A stretch of 64,000 bases of DNA from Apteryx mantelli (GCF_036417845.1 NC_089979.1:27593958-27657957), one strand, 5' to 3'. Counted from the stretch's first letter, positions 1 through 12,599 are shown. Notes: generated by a model not told the origin, from the sequence alone. Translations and numbers: made by a program.

Positions 1-2720
1 CTCTGTGCACCATCTAGAAACATACTGATTTTATCTGAAATCATGCTTCTCCCATTCTCTGATTTGGAATGGCACTAGCGATAACAGGGTTTCAGACAGG
101 TTTCAGTCACTGACGGCTATACCACTGACTGATATGGAGCACTAGTATCATCATGTTTAAAAATAGGCCTTGAAGCCTTCACAGTTGTGACTAACACTGT
201 GGGTCATACACGAATTTCTAATCCATTTCCTGGATGTCTGATCATTTTTCACAGGTGAATGATACTTGCACACAAAATTATCAGCATGCAATTTTACATG
301 GACCTCTGATTTTTCTTTACCTGAAATTATGAACTTCAGTGAGGACAGAAATGACTTTACTAACCTCCTCTCCTAATTTTATTGATTTAAATTGGGCAGG
401 ACTCCTAACATTTTTGCATGAGGATCTTTGCTGCCAGAAATCGCAAGAGCTTAACTTCCTCTCTCCCTAGCCTTTAGGTCTGCATCTGATCAGACCCTCC
501 AGCCTGTTATGTTTTTCCTCATAGACTAGGTTAGTGACAAAGAAGATCAGAAAGATGAGTAAATCAGAATTAACTTCTCTTAGTCTGTAATCCTGGCTGC
601 CCTAAACCAGAAGAGTACTAAAGAGCTCTAGTAAAATGAGTTAATCTCATCAACCAAGACAAAAGACTAGCATGAGACCCAAGTGCGCTGGGGAAGGTGG
701 CTAATGGAGAGCTCACGTCGCTGTGGGAGGATTTGTTCCCGGGCAGTTCCTTCGTGCTTTTTGTACACAGATAACACAGAGTTCTTCCCTTCTGAAACCA
801 AGTGTCAGCAGTTCATACGGATAATTCTTATGAGAAGGTTATTTTCCAAGCTGTCAAGCTTTTACATTAACATTTACATTCCAGTTGTATTCACTCATGA
901 CTGTGCAAACTTTATCTGCAATCATAGAAATTTTGTTTGATAAAGACTGGAGAATGAATAGGCTTTAAGCCCATATAGGACCATTATGTGCAACAAAGAC
1001 CACAAAATGCCAACAAGCGACTTCTGCAGCTGGCTCAAAATGGCTAGCTGAACTAGTGCTTATTTGCTGGTAACACATCTAGTCTTAAACAGCCAAAGAG
1101 ATTTACACTTCAGTAATCCATAGTCCTACTTAAATTATTCCAGTGCTGTCCTCACTGTTTAAAAAATAAAAATAAAATTGTGCCTAACTTTTAGTCTATT
1201 CTCTGGTAACCTAAATTGCTAGCCCTTTGTTATTGGCTATATTCTAGTAAATCAAACTCTTTACATGTCGATATCAAATGGGATTTGTTGTGTTAAAATG
1301 ACAAACAATGGATAGGAACGAAAGCCTAAAAGGAAAACCATAATACTTTAAAATCACAGATTCCTATACAGTGTGTAGGTCCTCCAGTTTGCTCTTTCAA
1401 AGGAAAACAGCAGTGTCATAACACTCTAAGCAGCAATTCAAAATGCCTTACAGTGAAACTGATAATTGTTTAATGGGAGTTTGGGTGCTGTGTGTAAAAA
1501 TGCAAAAGAAATTCAGCTCATCATTCAACCACACCACAGCACGAAAGTCATAAATCATTGTTTTCAAACTTAGGATAATTCACCCCACTAATAAAAAGCT
1601 ACTCAAATTGAAAGAGGTTTTCACAACCTAACCAATACATAAAATGATGACACTCTTGTAATAGGGTCAATAAAATTGAATTATGACTTGCCTCCAAAAC
1701 ACCTGTGCCAAGTGGGCAAGAAGACAACGGTCTGCTGAAAGAAATTTCTCTGGGGCTGGAAGAGAACTTTTTGGCTCATGAGAAGCTCCTGTGTTGTCTT
1801 GTCTGCTGGCCAGTTACCACATTTATCAATAAATTACATGGATTAAGTAGCGAGGAGTTGTAGTTACCACATCTGTTTAAGAAGGAAATAAAGCAAGGCA
1901 TGAAGTCAGAGCAGGAACACCCATCTTCCACCTGCAAACAATTCCTAAGGAAGATAAATCCTCACAGTCTTTAAAATAATATATTGTTTTATGTGGATTG
2001 TAAGGCCTGAAAAGCTATTTAAGAAGATAAAAACTTTCTGACAATTAAAAATTGACATGAACATAGGTACTAGCAAGGGAAAGTGATGCATGGAGATTAT
2101 CTAATAAAGAATCACAGAAAATCTTTGAATAGCCAGATATTTAGTGCTATCCTGAAAATTTCAATATGCATGGCCTGGGAGTAGATGAGCAAAGCTTCTT
2201 TTGGAGGGCCTTTCTTTAGGTTTTGGCCTCCAGACCAAGCCAGACCTGAGAGCTTTCAATATCAGTTATCTACACTGTGGAAAATAGATGAAGGCAAATT
2301 TTAAACAGCCAGTGAACTCTGGTGTCTCTGGAATGGGAAAGAGAGTTAAGAGTGAGCAGCTTCTGTGAAGATCTGTACTTCCTCCGTCCCACTGGACTAT
2401 GCTCAGGTGAGACCACTCAGGTTATTTCAGCACCAGGGAGCTAAAATGGAGATACACTTCTGATTCTCACAGGGACTGGTATTCAGCAGGTAAAAGCAGC
2501 CCAGCTGCCTTAAAACAGTGGTTGCGTATTGCGCTCTTTAGAGATAATTCCTGCCTACTGCATTGAGATAGAAAATCTGTCAATATTTTCCCCAGTGTGT
2601 TTTGAGAACTTCTGATAGATATTTTTCGCTTTTTTATGCTATGTTCTAGTTTGTGTACTAGCATGGCACCCTATATGATTTGTATATATTTACTTTGTCA
2701 GCAGTGCAAAGGCTGGAATA

Positions 2721-2762
2721 TCTCCTTTTTACAGGTTTGACAAATGAGGCACAGAGATAACA
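2721..2762 (-). repeat. MIR-like SINE fragment (antisense)
   Basis: The tract around TTTTTACAG...AAATGAGGCACAGAGATAA resembles the reverse complement of the MIR 3' core, whose sense strand reads as cytoplasmic-SINE-like TTAACCTCTCTGTGCCTCA followed by a run ending in CTGTAAAA. Only about 40 bases are recognisable and they are clearly diverged, as expected for an ancient amniote SINE. The family assignment is from memory of the consensus and has not been computed. Confidence 0.4.
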
Positions 2763-5700
2763 CTCCAAATTTCCAGAGATGTTTAGATTTCTAAATCCAT
2801 CTGATTTCAATTTAAGTTAGGCCCAAATACTCAAAAGTATGTAAATGTTATCTACTCACATTTACACACCAAGTATGGCAGAGCAGAGAACTACTGCACA
2901 GGAAATTAATAAGATAATAAACTCCCTCAAATAAATAAGAATGAAAATAATTATTTAATATCATTAGCAGGTCAAGACCAATCATAGTGCTTCTACAGGG
3001 TTGAGATACCAGTGGTCACCACTAGACTATAACTAACTATATAAAATAGATATCCTTATTTCCCTGACATTAGGGTCCCAAAACAAGCTGACATCCTATT
3101 GCAGTTTCCTTACTAAGGGTGTTATAAGCACTAGCAAATTTAAACCGGGACAAATGACATAGTCACTGTGCCCAGCTGTCTGTCCAGCTCTTCTCTTAGA
3201 TTAAGTAGCCCTTGAATTATCATTTACAGATTGGTATCTCAAGGTAAATTGACATCAGCGCTAGTTTGCATTAATACGGCAGATGAGTCAACATTTTAAG
3301 ATACCTAAGAATGGGCTTGTTGTTAGTAGAGGCAAAAAAATCTTTAACTGAAGAGGAAAATCTCCTTCATAGGAAAAGGGCCCAGGCTTTCAATGAACAG
3401 GGAGAATACAACCCTTACACCACTGCCTTTCTGTACCATCCCTAACTGACAGGCAATTGCTTCTGTCAAACTCAACTAAAACGAATGGTTCAGAGCCTCC
3501 AGCCCTGTACTGCTCCTGACAGAAAATAATGTATACGTGCGGTCATCATTCAGCGAATGATTGGAAGGAAGAAATAAATAATCTGCTGAGACAGGAATGG
3601 ATAATGGAGATAGATATATTTTGAAACTGATGTAAATCCTGTTCAGTGACGTTCTGGTGAGTCACTACAGTGGGTGGAAGTGATTTTACATAATAACGGT
3701 ATCATCTGCTTTCTCCTGCTGCACTGACACACAACAGCAAACACAGGCACTGTGCAGCACCGGTGACTCAGACACTGTGTACCAAACTAAAATGGCTGAA
3801 ACCTCAAAATATTTACAGTTGCATTTCGTATCTTTGTGTGAAAAGGAACTTGTAGTGGGCACTGCTGCACTGCTACTGCTTCTTCCCCCGGGACTGACCC
3901 CATCACAAATGGAAGTCAAAGCTTCCACGGAGTATTAGGAAGACGCTGCTGTAGACTCAACACGGTTTAGATGGAATAAACGGGGAAACGAACAGGAAGA
4001 CAGGCTCTTTCATAATTAACATTTTTAAAGAATGAGGTTAAATTCAGAATAACTGTACTGAGGAAAGCTTTCAATTTCATCAAAAAAAATGTTGGCAGAA
4101 GCACTGGAGTTGGAAGGAAGACTCACACATCAGGAAATGGGTTAGCTGGGGTTGTGCTGCAGCTCAGAAAGATTCCAAGGCGCTTATCGAATGGGAACGA
4201 CCTCTACTTGTTGTTTTAAAACATTTTAATTATTAAACTACAAAACATGATTTAAAAATTCCACATAATTACTTCTAATTAAACTCTTTTATTTAATACA
4301 TTGATAACACAAATATAATCAAACCTTGCTGGTTTTCCACTCCTTATTTTCCATCTTCTTAGCACAGCAGAGAATGGAAACAAGTGTAAGCAAATAAAAT
4401 ATTTTGTCAGGTTTATAGTTGACTGAATGAGCCCTGTATGTGTAGAATTAAGAATTCCGCCAATTTACATAGCTTTCCTAATGTAGTACATAACTAATGG
4501 AGTGTCTACTCACTTATTCATTGTATTTAGATTTCACTGACCTGTAGCTTTAGGCTGTCATAGCATCTAGTCTATAGCAAAATAAATGAATTACCCATAA
4601 ACAGTTAAAATGTAGCAGTACCTGTTTAATCTTGTATTATCGGCAAATAAGAGAACATGTTTGAAGGAAAAAGTCCAGGCTATTTTAATTAACTTTTAGG
4701 TATTAGAGCCATAAAGTTTCAGACTCACTTTGCCAGGAACATCCTAAATGATAAATGGTTAGCCAGTATGTATTACTTAGTTACATGAAATACTGATTTC
4801 ATAACTATGTTTTATCATTTACTTTCTTAATTTGCTACAAACTGTAGCCTTGGAACAGAGCACAAGGTAAACAGATTTTATGTGCAGAAGCTCTGCCGAG
4901 ACTAGAGGATACGAGAATAAATCAACCACCACGCAGTGCTGCTACTGCTTTTGTGGTTTGAGGTTTCCAGCGATACTACAGCTTGCCAATACCAGCTTCT
5001 GCAGGCAGTGGTTGATTTGCACCGCCGTAGTGATGGTTCCCTGGCTGCCTCCTCCTGTGTGAACCATGTGAAGCCCCCCTCTGTATTACCCTTGCTGCAC
5101 CAGCGGGGATCACACCCGATCTGCCGTACCCAGGCTCCTCACCCAAGTGAGGTTTACACACTCTCAAATGAAGCATAATGCACAGCTGAGACAGTTGTTC
5201 CCAGAAAATAATTTTCTTTCATTAGCTTTCGGTTTATTTTGACAGTCCTGGGACACCCACAGGGGCTGAAGGAAGATCTCCTACTTTGTTTAAGAGGGAG
5301 GAGATCTCAGCTTGCCCGTTACTGCCTAGCATAACTTTGTAGGATGTATTTCCACTGATGGTCATTACGCCCTTGAAATACCATGTGAAAAGGGAAAGGT
5401 CGTTGAGAACAATCAAGAGCTCTCAAAGTTACAAAGTAATATGGCCAAACCCTCTTCATGACTCCTATTTTTATACCTCCTCCTCTCCTGACCCCTTCAA
5501 ACTACTTGAGCTCATGGGAAAATATTTGAGAACATTTTTTCCCAAGGGCAAAATGTCTCTAGCCATTAGCAAGAGTGTTATCCCTAGGGCCAGCAACCTC
5601 CTCTCCCTGAAAACCCAGCTTCCATCCCCATCCAACACACCTCTGCCTCTACTGCGACTTTTCAAACCTCTTTCCATGCTTGAATGCAAACTGAATGAGT

Positions 5701-8700
5701 TCAGATACACAGGGTGGCGTTGCAGTCCAAATGCAGGAGAAAAGATACTGAACCTTATTTCCTAAATTAAGTAAATATTCTAAATGTTTACTCTCAACGT
5801 TTTAGAAGTTAGATGGAGAGAAAGCTTCAAGATCTTACCTTTCCGCATATCAATATTGAAGTTCTCTTTGCAGACAGCATACTGAAAAGCAAGATGGCAC
5901 GCTTCGCAGATCTGCACGTCAGGCCCAGTTCTCATACTCACAGAGTATCAGTAAGTGATCACACGGTGAGGAAATTCTTATGCCTGCTACACAACTGTTT
6001 TACACTACTTGCTCAGAAAGCTGATATGCTTAGCCAGGTATAACTCAAAAGCTACAGTCCTGACCCTAAACTCTTGCTTATTCAAAACTGGTCCGGGCTT
6101 CCCTAGGAAACATTAGCTATAATATGTGAAGGGAGGAGACTGGACCATTCACAAGTACAGGTCAGAATTAACGTTCAAATGTGGTTCAAAGAGATGGCTG
6201 AGAAATCTTGTAAGCTGTCCTTGCGGAAAGATTAACTTACAGCGAAATTTCTGTGATATTAGGCCGTCTTGGGAAATTTCTGTGCTGCTGGGGGCACAAT
6301 TATTCACAATTAGGAATCTGGAAAATTATTCCTTTTGGGGTTTAAATCCAATTTAAAACTAAATTGGCAGGTTTAGATGTGGGAATTCAAATTCTTGCTC
6401 TCTGACTATCTGGATGCTGGGATTTGGGGCTCTGTTTCAGAGTGATCGTTAAGTGTGAAAAGAAGAACTAAAACGGTAGGCTAATTAACATTTTCCTGTT
6501 TATGAACTGTTTGGAGACATCTTACCAAACCTTCAGATGTAGCTATTATTGAATATCAGCTATAAATTTGCAGTGAGCTGTGAATAATACATTGAGACCT
6601 TTCCTGGTTTGAATGGCCATATAGGATAAATGCTATTGTTTCCTGGTTGAAAGATATGCATAATTAATGCAGAGCAACATAGAAATTGTATGGTGTGAGT
6701 TTGAAATAATTTTAGAGATATATTTGAGCAATCAAGGCAAGAAAATTGCATTTTGCAAGTACTTAAGACAGTAAAGATGAATGCTTGATCATTTGCTTGA
6801 AGTAAGTATCTGGTCATGAGGAAAGCTGACTCAAATACACTGTGTGACAGCTTCAGAGATAACCTTGCTTCCATGCATATTGCAAGCTTAGAGTGATGAT
6901 GTCAAATGGATATAACACAGCTAATTAATTTTATTTCTCCTTTGAGATATAGAATACCTGGCAAGAAAGACCAGGTTTTAGAATACTGGTGTCCAGTTTC
7001 ACATATACAAAATAATATGCATAATATTTTGCAAATACTTAATGCATGTGCAAAACATATATAATTCTAAGCAATTCTGAATTCTTAAATACGTATGTTT
7101 ATAGGATGACTTGAGGCCAATTAAAAATGCTACCCAAATATTTTCTGAGTTAATTACAGAGAGAAGTAGTAATATTTCTTTATTTCATTCTTTTTTTCCT
7201 TCCTCATGTCTCTTTACAAGTCTAAGAAAAGAAAAAAATTTCTTAAAACTATTAAAAAAACTTCATTTTTGTAATGGTAGACACTTCTGTGCTCGACTCT
7301 TGAACAAGATGAAAAAGAAGCTCATGTTAATTCATTTACCTATCACATCAAGATTAGAAAATCATACAGAGCACTCAGCAAATGGCTTCCTATAGAAATG
7401 CAGCAAATCTAGACAGAAATATTCAGATATGCCCAGAATACAGATCATTTAGTTCTAGAATCACAACACCACTTTATGACATCCTTGCAGCTCAAAGACT
7501 GGCCTAGAACCACACACACCAAGAAGGGAAAATCTGGTCTATTCTCACACAAGTACCACCTTGGGCACCCGCTTCGTTTCTCATCTGTCCCCTATTCCTA
7601 TAGAATAGGGGCAATTTCCTTGTGCAACCCCTGCCCATTCTGACCGTTTATTTCCTACTTTGATTTTTGAAGTAGGGGACAGCCACGGAAAACAGCACAT
7701 ACAGAACAGATGTTACTGACTGTGTTATAAGGAAAAACATTTTTGCATGGAGTGTGTCAGGCAGCACAAAAACAGAACAGCTAAAATATAGTGCAAACTC
7801 TGCTAACAGGATTTATATGAGACCATACTTGTGCTAATGATTAATAGAGAGCAATCACATTTTACTTCCCTAATAATCACCTAGCATGATGGTAACAGCA
7901 TGACAATTCAAATGAGACAAAAAGACTCACTTTCTCAGTCTTACTCCTGCTAGGCTAAAACACCCCAGGCACTGAAGTAAAAAAGGAAAAACAAGTTGTA
8001 AAGTGTTTCCCACTGTGATTTCCGCAGATTGCAATTCTTCATTTACACATTGCCATCATCCTCTTCCTGCTCCACATTGATTGCTGTCCACCTATCCTCA
8101 CTGACAGACTAGTTCACATCTGACTACACCACTGGAATAGACGTTTTCATGCCAAGGACTAATTTGATTCTGGGTATTTTCTATGTTTCCAAGGGCAGAT
8201 ATTCTTTTCTGTCCTCTTTCTTTACTGATAAAATTATGACCAAATATTCCTTTTGAAAAGCAATGTCCTGAATGTAACAAAATTATTGAAGAAATTCTGT
8301 TGCTGCTATTATTTCTCTTTTACTTTACATAGTACAAAAAATATTTTCCTAAATGCCCAAGATATAATCCTGTTTATTTTATCACTTTCTCAGTGCAAGG
8401 TAAAATGATCAAATTAATATTATTACCATTATTATTCTGTATTGTTACACTGCTGTATTAAAGCAGCCACTTTCTTTTTCCTGCCAGCCAACGTGCAAAT
8501 GAAAATGCATTTCACTGGCACAGGGCATTGTACTTCTTTGTAGCTACAGCACAGACCCATTGACACAACTGCTGCACATCCTGGAGTTTGCTCTTTAGCT
8601 CCAGAATCAACCAGAAATGCACAGACGCAGGAAAATCCTGTGCTGCGCCCAGTGCACATGCCCATGAGAAATAATTTTCTTAATCAGAATGGATTTTGAC

Positions 8701-9433
8701 ACAAAGGTACCCTTGACTGATTGGGCTCTTTTAACAAAAGAATACAACTTTTTTTTTCTCTTAGTCTCTTAAGTTAATTAAAAAGACATCAAAGAATGAA
8801 AATTCTTTTAACTGTGGAAACAAAACAGGATTTCAAAAAAATGGTTCTCAGTTCCACTAGGAACTGAAGAAAATAAAATTAAGCAGTTTACTTGCCAGAG
8901 CTAACAAACGTATTTTGTTTGTATTAGTTAAGGTTATGTAAACATTTTATTTTGAAGGGTTTTTTAATTTTTTGAACTTTGTCATACCTTAATATTTGAG
9001 AGTGAAAATTAACACGTCTTACTGTTGTCCAAGTGATGTGATAAACTGATCAAAAATGACACCAGCCATTTAAATATGAATGCAGTAGAAAAAGGGTTTT
9101 TTTTGCATTATTACTTTTCTGCAGTAATTTGCTAAGGGTTCCACCAGGAGAGGATAGAAATTTGAAAGTTGATGCTGAGTATTTCTGCAAAACAGGTACC
9201 TTTACAGAGTTCAGTGAAAATTCATGTGGTTTCACTTAATGGTTTAAGAATCTACTTTATATTTACAGCCTAAATCCTCTCCACTGGTAATAATAATACT
9301 AAAAAATAAAGATAAACCTTTCATTGTTTTCTTGCCAGTGACTTTTCAAGAGTTTTAAAACTCTGTTAGAAAAAAATGGGTTAGAGGATGTAATCTCTGC
9401 AAGTACAGATAGAACTAAGCCTAAGTGATGTGA

Positions 9434-9475
9434 AAGTACATGTGGAATAACAGGAAGTACATGTGGAATAACAGG
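9434..9475. repeat. 21-bp perfect tandem duplication
   Basis: The unit AAGTACATGTGGAATAACAGG occurs twice head to tail at 9434-9454 and 9455-9475 with no mismatch. It contains the palindrome GTACATGT. Perfect identity suggests a recent slippage or local duplication, and only two copies are present. No function is implied. Confidence 0.9.
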
Positions 9476-10980
9476 ATTCTGTAAGAGTCTTTCCAATTTT
9501 TAAGTTAACATAAAACAAAGTAAAGAGGCTTCCCCAGAGGTTCTGTTCCAGGGAGTACATTGTTCAGTACTGTCTAGGAAGCTGCTTCGCACAATTACAA
9601 CGTGAGACATCAGCTGCGTTGCTCGTTTTCATCTGGAGATTCAAGTATGTCTTGCAGTTATTGCTAGGACATGCAATGCCCACTTAGGGCATATAAAATT
9701 CATGAAGGGGGAAGTGTGTTAGATATATTTGCTTTCGGATACCACCATCTATCATTACCTGGGAGACTATCCACTGCTGGGGCAGTCTGATTAAAATAAA
9801 ATCTCTGATGGAACCCCCTTTTAAAAGTATTGTTAATACATAAAAACGTTATCATAGTAATGAAAAAGTAGCTGCTTCCTGTCAGATAGCTGTCTTGCTG
9901 ATACTAGGACCAAGCCTCCTTGGTAACACAAGTATGTGGGCTATAAACGTCAGCAGCAATACCACGTTGTGAGGGATCTCGCTAGGAAAGTAAGAACATT
10001 GTGAGTCAGTATTTGGCTGAGAAGCTGCTTGCAAACATCTAAGCAGTCAGCTGCTTCAAGAAGTGTAATGGGTGATTCAGCAATACTGGGAATACTCTTC
10101 AACCTGAACCGCTCCTGAACCAGAAAGCACTAATGGATGGGTTGCAAAACTCAGATCTGCTGAATACCTTTAACTGATTAAAGGTCTTATACCACCTGTT
10201 AGAAACAAGAGCTTTCAGCCCCAAAGACTGTTTCTGCTTCCAACTCTAATATACACATAATAAGAATTTGAGTTTTCACTGCATATGCTTTTTTTAGCTG
10301 AACAGCTGTGTGACACAACTATGTGAAGCGCAGTACACACGATTTCTGTAGCATCCTGCAAATTGTTTTAGGTGAAAAGGTCATGCTTGTTACTCTACTA
10401 CAAAATGATTATACGACAGAAACATTTACTTGGGATAAAGTCTCTCTCTCTTATTATATGATCCTACAGCACCTCGTATTATGGGACTTCATCCATCCCT
10501 GACTGGGGGTCCAGAGAAACAGCTATTTGCAACGCAAACGACAAATGCTATCAATACGGCTCAAAGCAATGTCAAACCGCTGCGTCTGTCGTTTGCATTA
10601 CCCACTCCAACACGAATTATAGTCCGTTTTGCAGGAGTCGCGTGTGCAGCCAGGTTTCCCTCTGCTGCCTCCCAGAAGAGCATGCCCCAGAGCGGAGCGC
10701 GTGCGTTTCTCTGGGGCCCAGCACTGCTTGCTGCGCCTTCGGCTCTCGATTCAGCGGCAGCGCAGCGACCGCGCCAGCCAGGAGCCAGGAGCGAGGCCCT
10801 CCCGGCTAACGCACGGACGGGGCAGGCGGGGTACGAGCCGGGGCACTGGGCCAGGCCGCAGCAGAGGAGCGGCGGGAGGCCTGTCCGCCCAGCCGTGCTG
10901 CCCTCCTCCCGCCGCCAGAGCTGGGGGGGGGCCTCTGCCCGGCGCAGCCTCCGCCACACCACAGGCAGCCAGGCGCGGAG

Positions 10981-11545
10981 CCCTCTCCCCAGCGCCCTCC
11001 CCTCGGCTCCCTCTCCCCAGCACCTTCCCCTCAAGGTCCCTCTCCCCAGGGCCCTCCTCTCGACTCCCTCTCCCCAAAGCCTTCCTCTCATCGCCCTCCT
11101 ATCAACGTCCCTCCCCTCAACGTCCCTCTCCCCAGCATCCCTCCCCTCAACGTCCCTCTCCCCAGCATCCCTCCCCTCAGCGTCCCTCTCCCCAGCAACC
11201 CTCCCCTCAGCATCCCTCTCCCCAGCACCCTCCCCTCAACGTCCCTCCCCTCAGCATCCCTCTCCCCAGCACCCTCCCCTCAACGTCCCTCTCCTCAGCA
11301 CCCTCCCCTCAGCATCCCTCTCTGCAGCATCCCTCCCCTCAGCATCCCTCTCCCCAGCACCCTCCCCTCAGCATCCCTCTCCCCAGCACCCTCCCCTCAA
11401 CGTCCCTCCCCTCAGTATCCCTCTCCCCAGCACCCTCCCCTCAGCATCCCTCTCCCCAGCACCCTCCCCTCAGCGTCCCTCTCCCCAGCGCCCTCTCCCC
11501 AGCACCTTCCCCTCAGCGTCCCTCCCCTCAACGTCCCTCTCCCCT
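10981..11545. repeat. Pyrimidine-rich 30-bp minisatellite
   Basis: A tandem array is built from two related half-units of about 15 bases, of the types CCCTCCCCTCAACGT and CCCTCTCCCCAGCAT, which together make a 30-bp period. The period is clear between 11111 and 11230 (CTCCCCTCAA/G recurs at 11111, 11141, 11171 and 11201). Further along the half-units are shuffled. The + strand is almost all pyrimidine and the - strand has repeated GGGG and GGG runs. Because the unit length is a multiple of three, several frames stay open for hundreds of codons across it (for example 10481-11770 and 10629-12035 on +). I treat these low-complexity Ser/Pro/Gln/His frames as artefacts of the repeat. Confidence 0.9.
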
Positions 11546-11640
11546 CGGCGCCCTCCCCCCGCGGCCCCCCCGCCACGCCGCCCCCTCTCGCGGCGCCGCA
11601 CCTGCGCGCCCGGAAGCGCCGCCCCGCGGGCGAGGAGCGC

Positions 11641-11746
11641 GGGGCCGGGGGGCGCGGGGAGGCTGGGCCGGGGCCGGGGCCGGGGCGCGGGCAGGGCCGG
11701 GAGCGGGCGGCGGGAGAGGAGAGGGGAGGGGAGGGGACGGCAGGGG
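11641..11746 (+). promoter_or_regulatory. G-quadruplex-forming tracts in BAALC proximal promoter
   Basis: At 11665-11686 the + strand carries short GGGGCC-type repeats (GGGCCGGGGCCGGGGCCGGGG). At 11723-11746 four GGGG runs are separated by loops of 1, 1 and 6 bases (GGGGAGGGGAGGGG, then GGGG). Both satisfy the usual intramolecular G4 pattern. They lie 140-240 bases before the BAALC start codon, on the coding strand, so they could form in DNA or in a 5' leader. That they fold in vivo is an inference. Confidence 0.6.
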
Positions 11747-11782
11747 AGGCGAGCCCGGGGGAGGCAATAAAGGTGGGCGGCC

Positions 11783-11800
11783 ATGGCGCGGCGGCAGTGA
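11783..11800 (+). other. Upstream ORF 1 in BAALC leader (5 codons)
   Basis: ATG at 11783 in the context GGCCATGG opens a five-codon frame (Met-Ala-Arg-Arg-Gln) that ends with TGA at 11798-11800. The context around this ATG is good (G at +4). It lies about 100 bases before the BAALC ATG. It matters only if transcription starts upstream of it, which is not shown. Confidence 0.55.
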
Positions 11801-11859
11801 GCGGGACGCGGGCAGCGCGGCGGGCCGGCCGTGCTCGGTGCCGCCACCGCCACGCCGCG

Positions 11860-11877
11860 ATGCTGCCGGGGCTCTGA
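11860..11877 (+). other. Upstream ORF 2 in BAALC leader (5 codons)
   Basis: ATG at 11860 opens a frame Met-Leu-Pro-Gly-Leu that ends in TGA at 11875-11877, only six bases before the BAALC start codon at 11884. So short a gap would leave scanning ribosomes little room to reinitiate, so any translation of this uORF would probably reduce BAALC output. The ATG is very likely inside the leader because it is so close to the main start. Confidence 0.6.
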
Positions 11878-11883
11878 GCCGCC

Positions 11884-12031
11884 ATGGGCTGCGGGGGCAG
11901 CCGGGCCGACGCCATCGAGCCGCGCTACTACGAGAGCTGGACGCGGGAGACCGAGTCCACCTGGCTGACCAACACCGACTCGGAGAGCCCGCCGCAGGGC
12001 GACGGCGCCGCCGAGCCCGCCGCGCGCCCCG
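11884..12031 (+). CDS. BAALC: BAALC coding exon 1
   Basis: This exon encodes the amino terminus of BAALC (brain and acute leukaemia cytoplasmic protein). The first 29 residues, beginning MGCGGSRADAIEPRYYESWT, are essentially the human sequence, after which the exon diverges into an Ala/Pro/Glu-rich tail. Gly2 followed by Cys3 forms the N-myristoylation and palmitoylation site known to anchor BAALC at membranes and lipid rafts, where the human protein is reported to bind CaMKII alpha. The start is fixed by this conserved terminus and by the GCCGCCATGG context. The exon gives 49 codons plus one base and ends at a consensus donor (G|GTGAGT at 12031/12032). Two mini uORFs precede it. Confidence 0.97.
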
Positions 12032-12599
12032 GTGAGTGTGCGCCGCCCGCGGGGGCCGCTGCCGCCGCCGCTGCTGCCGCCGCGCCGCCCCCTCCCGCGG
12101 TGCCCGGCGCCCGGTCCGCGCCGGCAGCGGCGCCCGGCTCCGAGAGCGCGCGGTCGGTGCCGCTGGTTGCGCGGAGATGTCGCCCCAAGGGAAGGGAGCG
12201 CGCTGCGTGCTTCGCAGAGCAGGTCATTTAGGAAGCAGGCTTAAAACGAGGAAGAACTGCTGATATGCCAGTCCTCCCCCAGCCCTCCCAAATCGGGGTG
12301 GTGCGCAAAAAAGAAAACTGATCTGCCGGGCGCTGCGCGGGAGCTGACCCGCGAGCTCGAATTTCCCAGTTCTGGCCATTTCGTGGCACGTTCTCAGTTG
12401 TGCAGCTAAGGTGTGATGGCAGGAGCAAAGATGGAAAAGGAGCTGTGGTTTGGTGTGGGAATGCTTTCAGAATTTATTATGTATTGCAATGGTATCTAGA
12501 AATCTCAGGCTTGGACCATTGTGCGAGGTATCGTACAAACACAACACGAAAATGGTTGATGCCCCAAATAGATTATAACTTGTATATAAAGCAGTAAAT

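Larger units (their letters stand above)
1..10480. other. Intergenic region upstream of BAALC
   Basis: This is AT-rich sequence with only short, scattered open frames and no exon I can recognise. In human the upstream neighbour of BAALC is ATP6V1C1, but nothing here reads as its carboxy-terminal exon, so that gene, if present, lies further left. The stretch contains an antisense MIR-like fragment near 2721-2762 and a 21-bp tandem duplication at 9434-9475. A 135-codon open frame at 5358-5765 has no recognisable domain and I do not call it a gene. The remaining sequence shows no structure I can support. Confidence 0.6.
10540..12220. promoter_or_regulatory. BAALC: BAALC promoter CpG island
   Basis: CpG-dense sequence begins near 10540 and peaks between about 11550 and 12200, around the BAALC start codon, in a genome segment that is otherwise AT-rich and CpG-poor. 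No convincing TATA box lies just upstream of the coding start, which fits a dispersed CpG-island promoter. The island is interrupted by the minisatellite at 10981-11545. The transcription start cannot be fixed from sequence alone, but it is probably within 11600-11880. Confidence 0.75.

Noticed and set aside
683-940. 85-codon open frame near the left edge as a possible exon of the upstream gene
   Set aside because: It starts with GTG, shows no similarity to ATP6V1C1 or any family I recognise, and its length is unremarkable.
5358-5765. 135-codon open frame in the upstream intergenic region
   Set aside because: It has no recognisable domain, the antisense strand is also open over 79 codons, and there is no promoter context.
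11412-11915. Antisense open frames of 79-167 codons over the BAALC promoter
   Set aside because: GC-rich composition suppresses stops, and the products are Ala/Arg/Pro/Gly-rich without domains.
10481-12035. Two overlapping + strand open frames of 429 and 468 codons across the BAALC promoter
   Set aside because: They are kept open by a tandem repeat whose period is a multiple of three and by CpG-island composition. The products are low-complexity Ser/Pro/Gln/His, and one of them runs through BAALC exon 1 in the wrong frame.
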